Made by a program: the position numbers and the translations under genes. From positions 1-50,052 of the forward strand of contig PKVY01000016.1 in assembly GCA_003131625.1 (NCBI GenBank): DNA of 50,052 bases. The letters run 5' to 3'. The DNA comes from Acidobacterium sp. (GTDB lineage: Bacteria > Acidobacteriota > Terriglobia > Terriglobales > Acidobacteriaceae). The notes beneath the pieces are model-generated. The model saw only the letters and a list, made by a program, of their open reading frames with translations, was not told the DNA's origin and did not search any database. Shown piece by piece: positions 1 through 8,453 of this stretch. Position 1 is the stretch's first letter. Each line of letters begins with the position of its first letter.

Positions 1-18
1 CATCATATGGTCTCGGTA

Positions 19-1485
19 CTAGTGCGTTGGCGAACTCTTTTGTTCCACAAGACTAAAGCGCTTTCTGTCGGTTTCCTTTTGCAATGAGGATTGTTGCAGC
101 TCGGCGAGCCGTTTGACCAGCGTCGAAATCTCGGCGTGTGCCTCGTCGCCCGGAGTATGGCGCAGCGCAACGATCAGGTGGTAAATGGCAGTCTGATCGG
201 AGGGGTCGTCGTGCATGGCGATACGGCACTGCTCGATCGCCAGGTTGTACTGGCCCGAAGCGATGTAGAGGTTGGCAAGAAGGTTTCTTGCCTCTACCAT
301 ATCGGGCTTGAGGCGCGCAGCGAGTTGAGCGGATCGCATAGCCTCGGGCGAGACTTGCGCTGCGCCTTCGCTCCAGAGCATTTTCGCGAGCAGGTAATTC
401 AATAACGGGCTGCGCGGGTGGAGCTTGAGTTGCGCGCGAATGTCAGACAGAGCTGTGCCTGTCTTGTTGCGCTGTAACTCCGCGATGTCGATGGCATAGG
501 AGCTGATGCTCTGCGCGGAGTCGAGACGTTCGGCTGTCCTGAAGTCGGCCTCGGCTTTGTCGAACTGCGCCAATTGGGCATACAGGAGGCCCCGCGAGAT
601 GTAGAGTGAGGGATCATTGGGGATGTGATACAGGCCAACGTCGAGCATATCCACACCGACCTGAAAAGACTCATGGGTCAGGCACAGCGAAGCGAAGGCA
701 ACATAATAGCTCGGGTTCGAAGGACTCAGAACGATGGCTTGCCGCAGTAGCGCAACCGCCTTCGGCGTGTCGCCGGTAGCCTCGTAAGCGTCCGCCGCCA
801 GGCTCAACAGATCCGGATCCTGAGGATTCGTGGCGAGCAGCGGCTCGATGGTCTTCACGGCGGTGTCGCTTTGTTTCGCTTCAAGCTGCGCGATGGCCAG
901 ATCATATTGAGGCCAGCTTTTTCCGGGCAACAGTGACACGAGATTTTGAAAGACAGGAATGGCCTTCTCCGGCTGATGGGTCTGCATGAGGCAGTTGCCC
1001 CAGGCTCCAAGGGAATCGGGATGGGTTTTGACGGCGTCGGCGCTGAGGAGGAATTGTTCATCCGCCTCCTGGCAGTTGCCCTGGCGTTCGTCGAGAGTGG
1101 CCAGCATTTCATGGGCGATCTGGTCGCCGGGATCGGCCTTCAGGATTCTTTCGATCAGCGGAATGGCGCGCTTGTCATTCGATTGATAGAGAATCTGCGC
1201 TTCTCCGCGAAGCGCCGCGGGATAATCGGGGGAAAAACTCAGCGCCGTCTCAAACGACCTGGAAGCATCGGCGGTCTTTCCCGAAAGAGAAAGAGCAATC
1301 CCCCGAAGAGTCCAGATACGAAAGTCGCGGGGCGACGTGCGCAGGGTTTGTTTGGTAAGGGCAAGGGCCTGGTCGTAGTTGTGAGAGCGGATGAGCGCCT
1401 GAATGGAATCGACAGACGACTGCGCCGGTGCACGGAGAGCCAAAGAAGAAGCGAGCGCGAAAATGACGACCGAGCGAAAGATCAT
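19..1485 (-). CDS. Secreted tetratricopeptide-repeat (TPR) protein
   Basis: A 488-residue protein with a plain Sec signal peptide (hydrophobic stretch about residues 5-17, likely cleavage after APA near residue 21), so it should act in the periplasm or at the envelope. Nearly all the rest is TPR-type helical repeats, with the usual spacing of small residues and motifs such as LRGIALSLSGK and YISRGLLYAQLAQFDKAEADF. No catalytic domain is visible, so a scaffold or assembly role is inferred. Its ATG directly follows the TAG stop of the upstream CRTAC1 gene with no spacer, which strongly suggests translational coupling and a joint role. TPR plus CRTAC1 pairs are a recurring arrangement in Acidobacteria. 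The precise function is unknown. Confidence 0.85.
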   Translation of the reverse strand: MIFRSVVIFALASSLALRAPAQSSVDSIQALIRSHNYDQALALTKQTLRTSPRDFRIWTLRGIALSLSGKTADASRSFETALSFSPDYPAALRGEAQILYQSNDKRAIPLIERILKADPGDQIAHEMLATLDERQGNCQEADEQFLLSADAVKTHPDSLGAWGNCLMQTHQPEKAIPVFQNLVSLLPGKSWPQYDLAIAQLEAKQSDTAVKTIEPLLATNPQDPDLLSLAADAYEATGDTPKAVALLRQAIVLSPSNPSYYVAFASLCLTHESFQVGVDMLDVGLYHIPNDPSLYISRGLLYAQLAQFDKAEADFRTAERLDSAQSISSYAIDIAELQRNKTGTALSDIRAQLKLHPRSPLLNYLLAKMLWSEGAAQVSPEAMRSAQLAARLKPDMVEARNLLANLYIASGQYNLAIEQCRIAMHDDPSDQTAIYHLIVALRHTPGDEAHAEISTLVKRLAELQQSSLQKETDRKRFSLVEQKSSPTH

Positions 1486-3264
1486 CTAACTGCGGCTCCA
1501 GCCTCGGTTGGGGATCATCCCGTGGGCTTCCTGAATGGTGATGAGCTTGTCGCAACCGACATTGCGGTATTCCTCGGTGGCGCCGCTGGGCCACCGAATA
1601 GTGAGATCCGCCGTGGTGACCTGGCCGAGGCCAAAGTGGAGGCGAAAATCATTGCAAGAGTAATAGCTCGACTGGCTGAGCACCTCCTGCGCCTGTGTGC
1701 GGCCAGCATAGTGAGCGAGCACACGGGCACCGATGGCGCTGCGATTGGATTTTGTGCCGACCAGCCTCACTTTCAGCCAGTGATGCGTTCCCCGCAGGTC
1801 GTTGCGCAACAGAGTGGGCGGCTCGTTCATATTCAGGATCAGAATGTCGAGGTCGCCGTCGTTGTCAAAATCACCGAAGGCGCAGCCGCGACTGGAGTGC
1901 GGCGTTGTTACCCCAGGGCCCGCATCGGCGATCTCCTCAAACGTGCCGTTCGCCAGATTGCGAAAGAGAATGCGCGGAGACTTGTTGGGATTCTCGGGGA
2001 GGAGCTTCTCGACTTCGGGATAGACGCTGCCCGTAACGAAAAAAATGTCCGGCCAGCCGTCGTTGTCGAGGTCGAAGATCCCGGCTCCCCAACTGGCGAA
2101 TCGCACTTCGACGCCAAGTTTTGCGGCAAGCGTACGATCGTCGAAGTTGCCCGTGCCGTCGTTGTGATAAAGAACGTCGGTATCTTCGGCGAAATGGGTT
2201 TTGAAGATGTCGAGGTGGCCATCGAGGGCGTAGTCGCCAATGCCCACGCCCATTCCGGCTTCCTCGCCTCCGTCGTTGCTCAGGGCCACGCCGCGCTGGA
2301 TGCCTTCCTCCTTAAATGTGCCGTCGTGCTGGTTCATGAACAGGAGGCTCGGGGTTGAGTCACAGGCGACATAGATGTCCGGCCAGCCGTCTTCGTCGAA
2401 ATCCGCGGCGACCACCGTCATGCCATAGCTGGGCCACGGCTGGGCGAGGCCCGCATCCTTCGTAACATCGATGAAGGTGCCATCACCGTTGTTGCGATAG
2501 AGGGAGTGGCGGCCGAAGGGCAGTCCGCGCGGACCGCAGTTGACAGGGATGCCTTTCCAGTTGCAGTTCACGCCCGATCCGGGTCGGGGCACGTGGTCGA
2601 AATCGAATTTGAGGTAATTGGAGACAAACAGGTCGAGATGCCCGTCTCGGTCGTAATCGACGAACGAACAGCCGGCTCCCCATCGGGTTTCAACGTCGAT
2701 GAGTCCCGCTTCTCGAGTCACATCCTTAAAGGTGCCGTCACCCATGTTGCGGTAAAGCTTGTTCTGGCCGAAGTAAGTGCAGAATAAGTCGTCGTGGCCG
2801 TCATTGTTGTAGTCGCCGACGCAGACGGCGTTTGCCCAGCCAACATCTTCCAGTCCGGCCTGCTTTGTAACCTCGGTGAAGGTGCCGTCACGATTGTTTT
2901 TGTAGAGTCGATTCGTGGCGCCGGACGGACCACCTTCAAGACGTGTGCCGCTCAGAAGAAAAATGTCGAGCCAGCCGTCGTTATCGTAGTCGAGGAAAGC
3001 GCAGCCGCAACCATTGGCCTCGATGATGAACTCCTTGCGATCGACGCCACCATAAACGACGGGGGCGACGAGTCCGGCCGCAGCGGCGACATCGACAAAG
3101 TGTGCGTCAAAAGGGCGACCCGACTGCTTCGGCTTCGCCTGCACGGAGGCGACCCGCCCTCCCATGCCGCCGGTCTGCTGCCGTTGTGCGGCGGAGCGCT
3201 TCGCAATTGTGCCAGCGAATGCTGCCAGGGAAAGATGGAGAAAATCGCGCCGTCCGGTACGCAT
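1486..3264 (-). CDS. CRTAC1-family protein: FG-GAP/VCBS repeats with UnbV/ASPIC C-terminus, Tat-exported
   Basis: 592 residues. The N-terminus carries a twin-arginine signal (RRDFLHLSLAAFAG), so export of a folded protein by Tat is likely. At least seven FG-GAP/VCBS repeats with the calcium-binding pattern D-x-D-x-D-G are seen (DYDNDGWLDIF, DYNNDGHDDLF, DYDRDGHLDLF, DFDEDGWPDIY, DYALDGHLDIF, DLDNDGWPDIF, DFDNDGDLDIL). These predict an integrin-like beta-propeller. The last about 80 residues match the ASPIC/UnbV domain (SAIGARV, LHFGLG, IRWPSGATEEY). The family is abundant in Acidobacteria and Planctomycetes; its biochemical role is not settled, and adhesion or ligand binding is inferred. The gene is the middle member of a minus-strand set and its stop abuts the start of the TPR gene. 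Confidence 0.9.
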   Translation of the reverse strand: MRTGRRDFLHLSLAAFAGTIAKRSAAQRQQTGGMGGRVASVQAKPKQSGRPFDAHFVDVAAAAGLVAPVVYGGVDRKEFIIEANGCGCAFLDYDNDGWLDIFLLSGTRLEGGPSGATNRLYKNNRDGTFTEVTKQAGLEDVGWANAVCVGDYNNDGHDDLFCTYFGQNKLYRNMGDGTFKDVTREAGLIDVETRWGAGCSFVDYDRDGHLDLFVSNYLKFDFDHVPRPGSGVNCNWKGIPVNCGPRGLPFGRHSLYRNNGDGTFIDVTKDAGLAQPWPSYGMTVVAADFDEDGWPDIYVACDSTPSLLFMNQHDGTFKEEGIQRGVALSNDGGEEAGMGVGIGDYALDGHLDIFKTHFAEDTDVLYHNDGTGNFDDRTLAAKLGVEVRFASWGAGIFDLDNDGWPDIFFVTGSVYPEVEKLLPENPNKSPRILFRNLANGTFEEIADAGPGVTTPHSSRGCAFGDFDNDGDLDILILNMNEPPTLLRNDLRGTHHWLKVRLVGTKSNRSAIGARVLAHYAGRTQAQEVLSQSSYYSCNDFRLHFGLGQVTTADLTIRWPSGATEEYRNVGCDKLITIQEAHGMIPNRGWSRS

Positions 3265-3327
3265 GATGGGGACTAAGGTCCCATCATAGCTGCTCCCGTT
3301 CTCTCCGCAGACGTTTTCTCGCGGGAT

Positions 3328-4680
3328 CTACCAAAAGTAGCTTGCGACTACGTGAGGAGGCCCAGGAATGGCATCGATGACGCTGGTTTGCACGACAACC
3401 TGCATGTTCTTGCGACTCCAGTCCGGTGGCGCGGTCCGCAGCATTTCCTCGAGATACGCGGGATTGGAGATGAGTTCTCCGGCCGCCTGCGTGCCAGGCG
3501 AGCCGATACCGGCGGCGGAGATAAGAAACTGCCCGGTTTTCGCATTCAGCAGGCGCGTTATGACGCCGTAATCCGCTGTGTAGCCTTTTTTCGGATCGTA
3601 CTGCGAAGACCATAGCCGGCCGCCGCGGATTTGTTCCTGCACTCCCTGCTGATACAGAAGGACGAAGTGGAGATTCGAAGTCATTTGCATGGTCCAGCGG
3701 TTATTGAACGCGCCAAGCACCACTGCGGGCGAAGTGCGGAGATCTTCGAAGGAATAGCTGTTGCCAATTCTGACCTGGCTGGGCTTGCCCATGCGGACGA
3801 GCAGATTCGAAATCTGCACCGCGGCATACGCATCCCCGCTGGCAACGCCGTAGCCGGGATAAATCTGCATGTCTCCCCAGGTAATCCGCTCCGACGGGTC
3901 CAGCGGAAGGACTTCATTGTCCCGTTCGGCTTCGGTTTGGAACGTGCCGGGATGGTTGCGCGTGTAGTGCTCATAAATCTCGTCAGAGGGCCGGTAAACC
4001 ACAGGTTTTGCCAGGCAGATGATGACCGGCTGCGAAGACTGGAATACGGGCGACCAAAAGACCTCAAGCGGGGACATCGGGTGTTTGTGTGCGCGGAGTC
4101 CGAGCAAGGTGGCGACGATCGCCAGAACGAGGGTCAGGCAGGCGATGCCCACGAGCCAGGCACGTTTGTTTCGACGCGCCGGTCGCACCACCTCGTATGC
4201 CTGCAATTCAGGAAAGGCCACCGCAGCAGGATGTGGATGGTGAACCGCCGGCTGATGCGTGGCGTGACTCTCCGCAGGCGCATGACCTGGGTTCCAGTGA
4301 AACGCCGGGCAGTAGGAGCCCAGGGGAATCTCAATCCGAACTGGCAGATCGGGCTGAGCGGTGTAGTAATACTGCTCCAGCCGGCGCCGGACTTCGCCCG
4401 CCTGAACCCGGACCACAGGATCGTCCCCGGTGGCATAGTCGGCGTCGCGGTGAAAGACCTCGGCGCCGATAATTCGCTCTTTCAGCTGCTCATGGTGTCC
4501 TTCCAGGCTGTGGTGGACGACGTAGGACAGAAACTCCTTGCGCCGGGAGCTCCCGCGGAAAGGGGGACTGTCGAGGATCTTCTCCAGCTCGCCGAGGATC
4601 ACCGCCTTCGCCGCGCCGGATTCCGGGGCTGAATGGGGGTGCGGAGCCAGAGCAACGGGGTCTTTGCCAGGAATTCCCAT
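3328..4680 (-). CDS. Membrane-anchored protein with an N-terminal DNA-binding-like domain
   Basis: 450 residues. Residues about 30-115 hold a conserved module (short motifs LDSPPFRGSSRRKEFL, GAEVFHRDADY, DPVVRVQAGEVRRRLEQYY, IPLGSYCPAF) that I know from the N-termini of bacterial adenylate-cyclase/TolB/TPR-type regulators, where it resembles a winged-helix output domain. A single transmembrane helix follows at about residues 168-190 (WLVGIACLTLVLAIVATLLG). The remaining roughly 260 residues would lie outside the membrane and carry no domain I recognise. This is the plan of a one-component membrane sensor (cytoplasmic N-terminus, helix, periplasmic sensor), but regulation of the neighbouring genes is inferred only. 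It is first in a minus-strand set with the CRTAC1 gene (63-nt gap) and divergent from the TonB-receptor gene. Confidence 0.6.
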   Translation of the reverse strand: MGIPGKDPVALAPHPHSAPESGAAKAVILGELEKILDSPPFRGSSRRKEFLSYVVHHSLEGHHEQLKERIIGAEVFHRDADYATGDDPVVRVQAGEVRRRLEQYYYTAQPDLPVRIEIPLGSYCPAFHWNPGHAPAESHATHQPAVHHPHPAAVAFPELQAYEVVRPARRNKRAWLVGIACLTLVLAIVATLLGLRAHKHPMSPLEVFWSPVFQSSQPVIICLAKPVVYRPSDEIYEHYTRNHPGTFQTEAERDNEVLPLDPSERITWGDMQIYPGYGVASGDAYAAVQISNLLVRMGKPSQVRIGNSYSFEDLRTSPAVVLGAFNNRWTMQMTSNLHFVLLYQQGVQEQIRGGRLWSSQYDPKKGYTADYGVITRLLNAKTGQFLISAAGIGSPGTQAAGELISNPAYLEEMLRTAPPDWSRKNMQVVVQTSVIDAIPGPPHVVASYFW

Positions 4681-5017
4681 AAAGCCACCCGGCCTCCGCT
4701 GGGAACTATAGCAAAATCCACAATCCTTGGCACGGTAGCGCAGGCTGGAATGTCGGAGACATCTGGTACGACGTTCATCTCCTTATCCACCAGCAATATA
4801 CCGGAGGCTTGCCGGAGGAACCGCCCAGGGAGCCCCACCGTATTTAACCGTCCATTACTTGAATGTTGCCCGAACCGGTCAGTAGGGTTTGCCGCGGCAT
4901 CGGGGTCCATCGAAAGGTGGAGTCGAACCCGCGATGTAAACGATTCCCCACATCCCGCGCCTTCACGGGAAAGGCGCGACCGCAACGCATGGGAAACCGA
5001 TTTTCGGAGGTTTACGG
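4681..5017. other. Divergent intergenic region (337 nt)
   Basis: It separates the membrane-anchored sensor-like gene (leftward) from the TonB-receptor gene (rightward), so it should hold promoters for both directions. The only clear element is a good Shine-Dalgarno GGAGG at about 4996-5000 before the ATG at 5018. No ORF, RNA gene or convincing operator was found. Confidence 0.5.
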
Positions 5018-8000
5018 ATGAGAGACACCGTGAAAAGACTAGTGCTCCTGCTGACGTTCCTCGGGATGAGTTGTGCGGCCGCCCTGGCCCAGTACTCCAG
5101 CGGCATTGTGGGCACAGCCCACGATACGTCGGGCGCCGTGGTGGCCGGAGCCAAAGTGACGGTCACCGACACGCGCCTTGGGATCAGCAAGACCACCACC
5201 ACGAACCAGGAAGGCTACTTTCGGATCGATAGCATCGGAGCCTCGAACTACACGGTCGAGATCCAGGCAAATGGATTTGAGACGTGGCGGCAGACGGGGC
5301 TGGATCTGCAGGCGGGCGAGATCCGCGAAGTGACGCCGGTGCTGAAAGTGGGCGCGGTATCCACCAACGTAACCGTTTCAGCCACGGCTGAATCGGTGGA
5401 TCTGACCACTCCCGATACCGGAGCCGTCATCGGCGAAGCCACGGTCGAACAGGTGCCCTTGCCGGGTCAGAACGTCTATGCGTTGGCCTCCATTACGCCT
5501 GGGGTAACTGGCACCGCCGTCACCTCTGGTGACAACTACACCAACGAATATTCGATCAACATCAACGCTGCCGGCCTTCGTCAGGAAGAAAACGGCTACA
5601 TGATCGACGGCGCCTTCACCAACACGCCGTCCCGCGGCGGGGCAAGTTCTATCTCTCCCAATCCGGAAATCGTGCAGTCCATCAATATCGAAACCAACTC
5701 CTTCGACGCTCAAAAGGGAAGAAACGGCGGCGCCATCGTCGATGTCTACACTCGCTCGGGGACCAATGACATCCATGGAACCTTCGACTATTATTTCCTC
5801 AACAATTCGCTGAGCGCCCGCACCGAATTTCAGACGACGGTTTCGCCTTTCACGCGGAATCAGGTCGGCGCCACTATCGGCGGCCCGGCTCTCAAGAACA
5901 AGCTCTTCTGGTTTGGCGCAATCGACGTGCTTCGTTCCGGCCAAACAACGTCCTACCAGGGCACGTTTGAGACGCAGGATTTCGATAACTGGGCCAAGGC
6001 GAACCTGCCCAATAGCCTGGGAGCTCAGGTTCTTCTCGAAGCACCACCCCTCAACTTCCCCTCGTCCGGCTACCTGACTGTTAGCCAGCTGGAATCGTCA
6101 GTGCCTGGTTATTACGCGCCCCCTGCCGGCATCCCCGGCAGCCTGAATGCCGTGGGTACCTCGAATATCAGCTTTACTGCGCCCAAGAACGGCTATCAAT
6201 GGAGCTTCCGCGTCGACGACTACCTGACGAAGTCCGACCGCATTTACGTCGACGCGATGCGTACCTACGATACCGGCCTGAGCAATATCGGACGTCCGGC
6301 GCTCAACATTCCGCAGGCGAACTCCTCCGACTTCGTCAATCTCAACTGGACCCACACCTTTAAGCCAACTCTTCTCAACGAAGCGGGCGCGGATCTGATT
6401 CGGCCACAGGGTGCCGACCTGCCGTCAGCTCTCGAAGAAATTCCCTATATCAATGTCAGTTCGCTGAATGGATTCTCCAACTGGGGCGCAGGTAACTTCA
6501 TTCAGTCCACGTATGGATGGCACGATGTGATGACTGCGACCCTCAGGACGCACACTCTTAAGTTCGGCACCGAGATGTTCGACATTCGCGAAATCGACAA
6601 CCAGAGCAGTGCCTTCGATCGCCCGACCTACAATTTCCAGAATCTGCTGGATTTCGTGCAAAGTGAAGCCACCAGTGAAAATGCAACACCGGTCAGCCTC
6701 ACCACTCACCAGGAAGGACCTTATGACCGCCGCTATCGCGCCTTCTACCAGGCGTATTACTTGCAGGATGCCTGGAAGGTCAAGCCTCGGCTCACGTTCA
6801 ACGCCGGCGTTCGCTATGACGAGATGAATAACTATTTCGACATCGAGACCCCGACGGAAACCAACTTCATCCTGGGCTCGGGATCGACGCTCGACAGCCA
6901 GGTTGCCACCGGCAAGGCCGTTTTGACCGGGACAACACATGTACTCGATCACAACCTCTGGGCTTTCAACCCCCGGCTTGGGTTTTCCTGGGATGTACGT
7001 GGGAACGGGAGAACGGCTGTTCGCGCCGGCGCCGGATTGTTTTCCGATCAGCCGCCCTACCTGCACGTCACCGACCTCATCTCGGCGAACTTGCCGAACT
7101 ATTACTCCCCATCGATCAACGTCAAATCCGGCCAGCCCATGCCTGCGTTCCAGCTGTGTTCCCCTCCCAACGGCTATAACGAGAACTGCCCGATTGTAAA
7201 CACCAGCAACATCACTCTCAACTCCTTCGGCGCTGTCCCCGGCAGTCGCGCTAATGTGAATGGCTACAGCACGGATTTCAAACTAACTCAGGTCGAAGCA
7301 TGGACGCTGAGCGTACAGCAACAGGTACAAAACGATCTGGTCCTGGAACTCAACTACTCCGGAACCGAAGCACATCATTTGCCCGTCGAAAATGACAATG
7401 GCATCAACCGGTTTGCCGGCGACCTGATTGTTAACAAGGGCACGCTGCAGCGGCTAAGTCCATACTTTGGATCTGTCAGTTACGCAAGCTCCACCAGTAA
7501 TTCCGTCGGCAATTATGGCTCTGCTGTTGCAACTCGCCGCCTTGCACATGGCTTCGCCCTGCGCGGGATCTATACCCTGGGAAAGACACTAGATGAAGTG
7601 AGCCAGTCCGACTCGCTTGACGGGGGAGCCATCACAACCACTACGGGCGTGGTTGACTGGCAGAATCTGAAGTATCAACGCGGCCGGTCCGACTTCAGTA
7701 TCCATCAGCAGTTCACCGCCGACGGCGACTGGATCGTGCCCAACCATTATGGCAATGCCTTCGAACGCAATACCCTCGGCGGCTGGCAGTTCAGCGGCGT
7801 CTGGGTCATGGCCTCGGGCCTGCCCTTCACGGTCACCACCAGTGCGCCCTTCGCCCCGGTATTCGATTCCGGCGGCAACGTCATCGGCAACACAGGTGGA
7901 GACTATAACGCCGATGGCACCAACTACGACATTCCCAACGCCCCGAGCTTTGGACGGCGCCTGAGCGGTGTCAGCAACAAGAAGTTCCTGCAAGGTATCT

Positions 8001-8308
8001 TTGGCGCGGCGGGCGCATCCGCCTTTCCCGCCCCTCCGCTGGGACAGGAGGGAAATCTGGGGCGCGGTACGTATGACGGGCCCGGGTACAACAATCTGGA
8101 CTTCACCTTCGAGAAGTTCTTCGACGTGCCCTGGTTCTTCAGCGAGAAGATGAGGTTCGAGGCTCGCGGCGAGGTCACGGATCTGTTCAACCGGGTCAAC
8201 CTGACCGGAGTTAATTCTGACCTCAACAGCTCAGCCAGCGCTTTCGGACACTCCCAGAATCAGTTGCCGCCTCGCTATCTTCAGTTCCACCTGCGAGCCA
8301 GTTTCTAG
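5018..8308 (+). CDS. Oar-like TonB-dependent outer-membrane receptor
   Basis: 1096 residues with a Sec signal peptide (cleavage near ALAQ, residue about 25). Residues about 29-115 form a carboxypeptidase-regulatory-like beta-sandwich (GIVGTAHDTSGAVVAGAKVTV, then YTVEIQANGFETW). A plug domain follows at about 130-250 (VEQVPLPGQN, ALASITPGV, GAIVDVYTRSGTNDIHGT) and then a long beta-barrel ending in the aromatic-terminated strand LQFHLRASF. That terminal Phe is typical of BamA-assembled barrels. This is the Oar/CarbopepD_reg type common in Acidobacteria, replacing the SusC role of Bacteroidetes. Substrate cannot be read from the sequence. The three glycosidase genes downstream on the same strand suggest oligosaccharide uptake, which is inference. 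No SusD homologue lies beside it. The ATG has a GGAGG at 13-17 nt upstream. Confidence 0.92.
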   Translation: MRDTVKRLVLLLTFLGMSCAAALAQYSSGIVGTAHDTSGAVVAGAKVTVTDTRLGISKTTTTNQEGYFRIDSIGASNYTVEIQANGFETWRQTGLDLQAGEIREVTPVLKVGAVSTNVTVSATAESVDLTTPDTGAVIGEATVEQVPLPGQNVYALASITPGVTGTAVTSGDNYTNEYSININAAGLRQEENGYMIDGAFTNTPSRGGASSISPNPEIVQSINIETNSFDAQKGRNGGAIVDVYTRSGTNDIHGTFDYYFLNNSLSARTEFQTTVSPFTRNQVGATIGGPALKNKLFWFGAIDVLRSGQTTSYQGTFETQDFDNWAKANLPNSLGAQVLLEAPPLNFPSSGYLTVSQLESSVPGYYAPPAGIPGSLNAVGTSNISFTAPKNGYQWSFRVDDYLTKSDRIYVDAMRTYDTGLSNIGRPALNIPQANSSDFVNLNWTHTFKPTLLNEAGADLIRPQGADLPSALEEIPYINVSSLNGFSNWGAGNFIQSTYGWHDVMTATLRTHTLKFGTEMFDIREIDNQSSAFDRPTYNFQNLLDFVQSEATSENATPVSLTTHQEGPYDRRYRAFYQAYYLQDAWKVKPRLTFNAGVRYDEMNNYFDIETPTETNFILGSGSTLDSQVATGKAVLTGTTHVLDHNLWAFNPRLGFSWDVRGNGRTAVRAGAGLFSDQPPYLHVTDLISANLPNYYSPSINVKSGQPMPAFQLCSPPNGYNENCPIVNTSNITLNSFGAVPGSRANVNGYSTDFKLTQVEAWTLSVQQQVQNDLVLELNYSGTEAHHLPVENDNGINRFAGDLIVNKGTLQRLSPYFGSVSYASSTSNSVGNYGSAVATRRLAHGFALRGIYTLGKTLDEVSQSDSLDGGAITTTTGVVDWQNLKYQRGRSDFSIHQQFTADGDWIVPNHYGNAFERNTLGGWQFSGVWVMASGLPFTVTTSAPFAPVFDSGGNVIGNTGGDYNADGTNYDIPNAPSFGRRLSGVSNKKFLQGIFGAAGASAFPAPPLGQEGNLGRGTYDGPGYNNLDFTFEKFFDVPWFFSEKMRFEARGEVTDLFNRVNLTGVNSDLNSSASAFGHSQNQLPPRYLQFHLRASF

Positions 8309-8329
8309 GGTTGTAGTGCCTCCGTGAGA

Positions 8330-8364
8330 GGGAGAAACGACGCGTGCTTTACATCGTCTCTCCC
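8330..8364 (+). terminator. Hairpin after the TonB-receptor gene
   Basis: GGGAGA (8330-8335) pairs with TCTCCC (8359-8364), and an inner ACGA/TCGT pairing closes a 13-nt loop. There is no T-run, so it may be an attenuating or processing hairpin instead of an intrinsic terminator. Confidence 0.3.
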
Positions 8365-8453
8365 CTACTTGTAGACAGGCAGCAGGCTATGCGTTCTGAT
8401 GTCAACAGCGTTCGTCTGTCTCTCGAGTCATGGTTGAGGACGTGGGGCGGCCA

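Noticed and set aside
946..2358. Long plus-strand open frame of about 470 codons
   Set aside because: It is antisense to the TPR and CRTAC1 genes, which have clear domains; the product has no recognisable feature.
4910..4960. A tRNA-like TGGAGTCGAACCCGCG string (possible T-arm complement)
   Set aside because: No paired T-stem, acceptor stem, anticodon arm or CCA-like end can be built around it on either strand.
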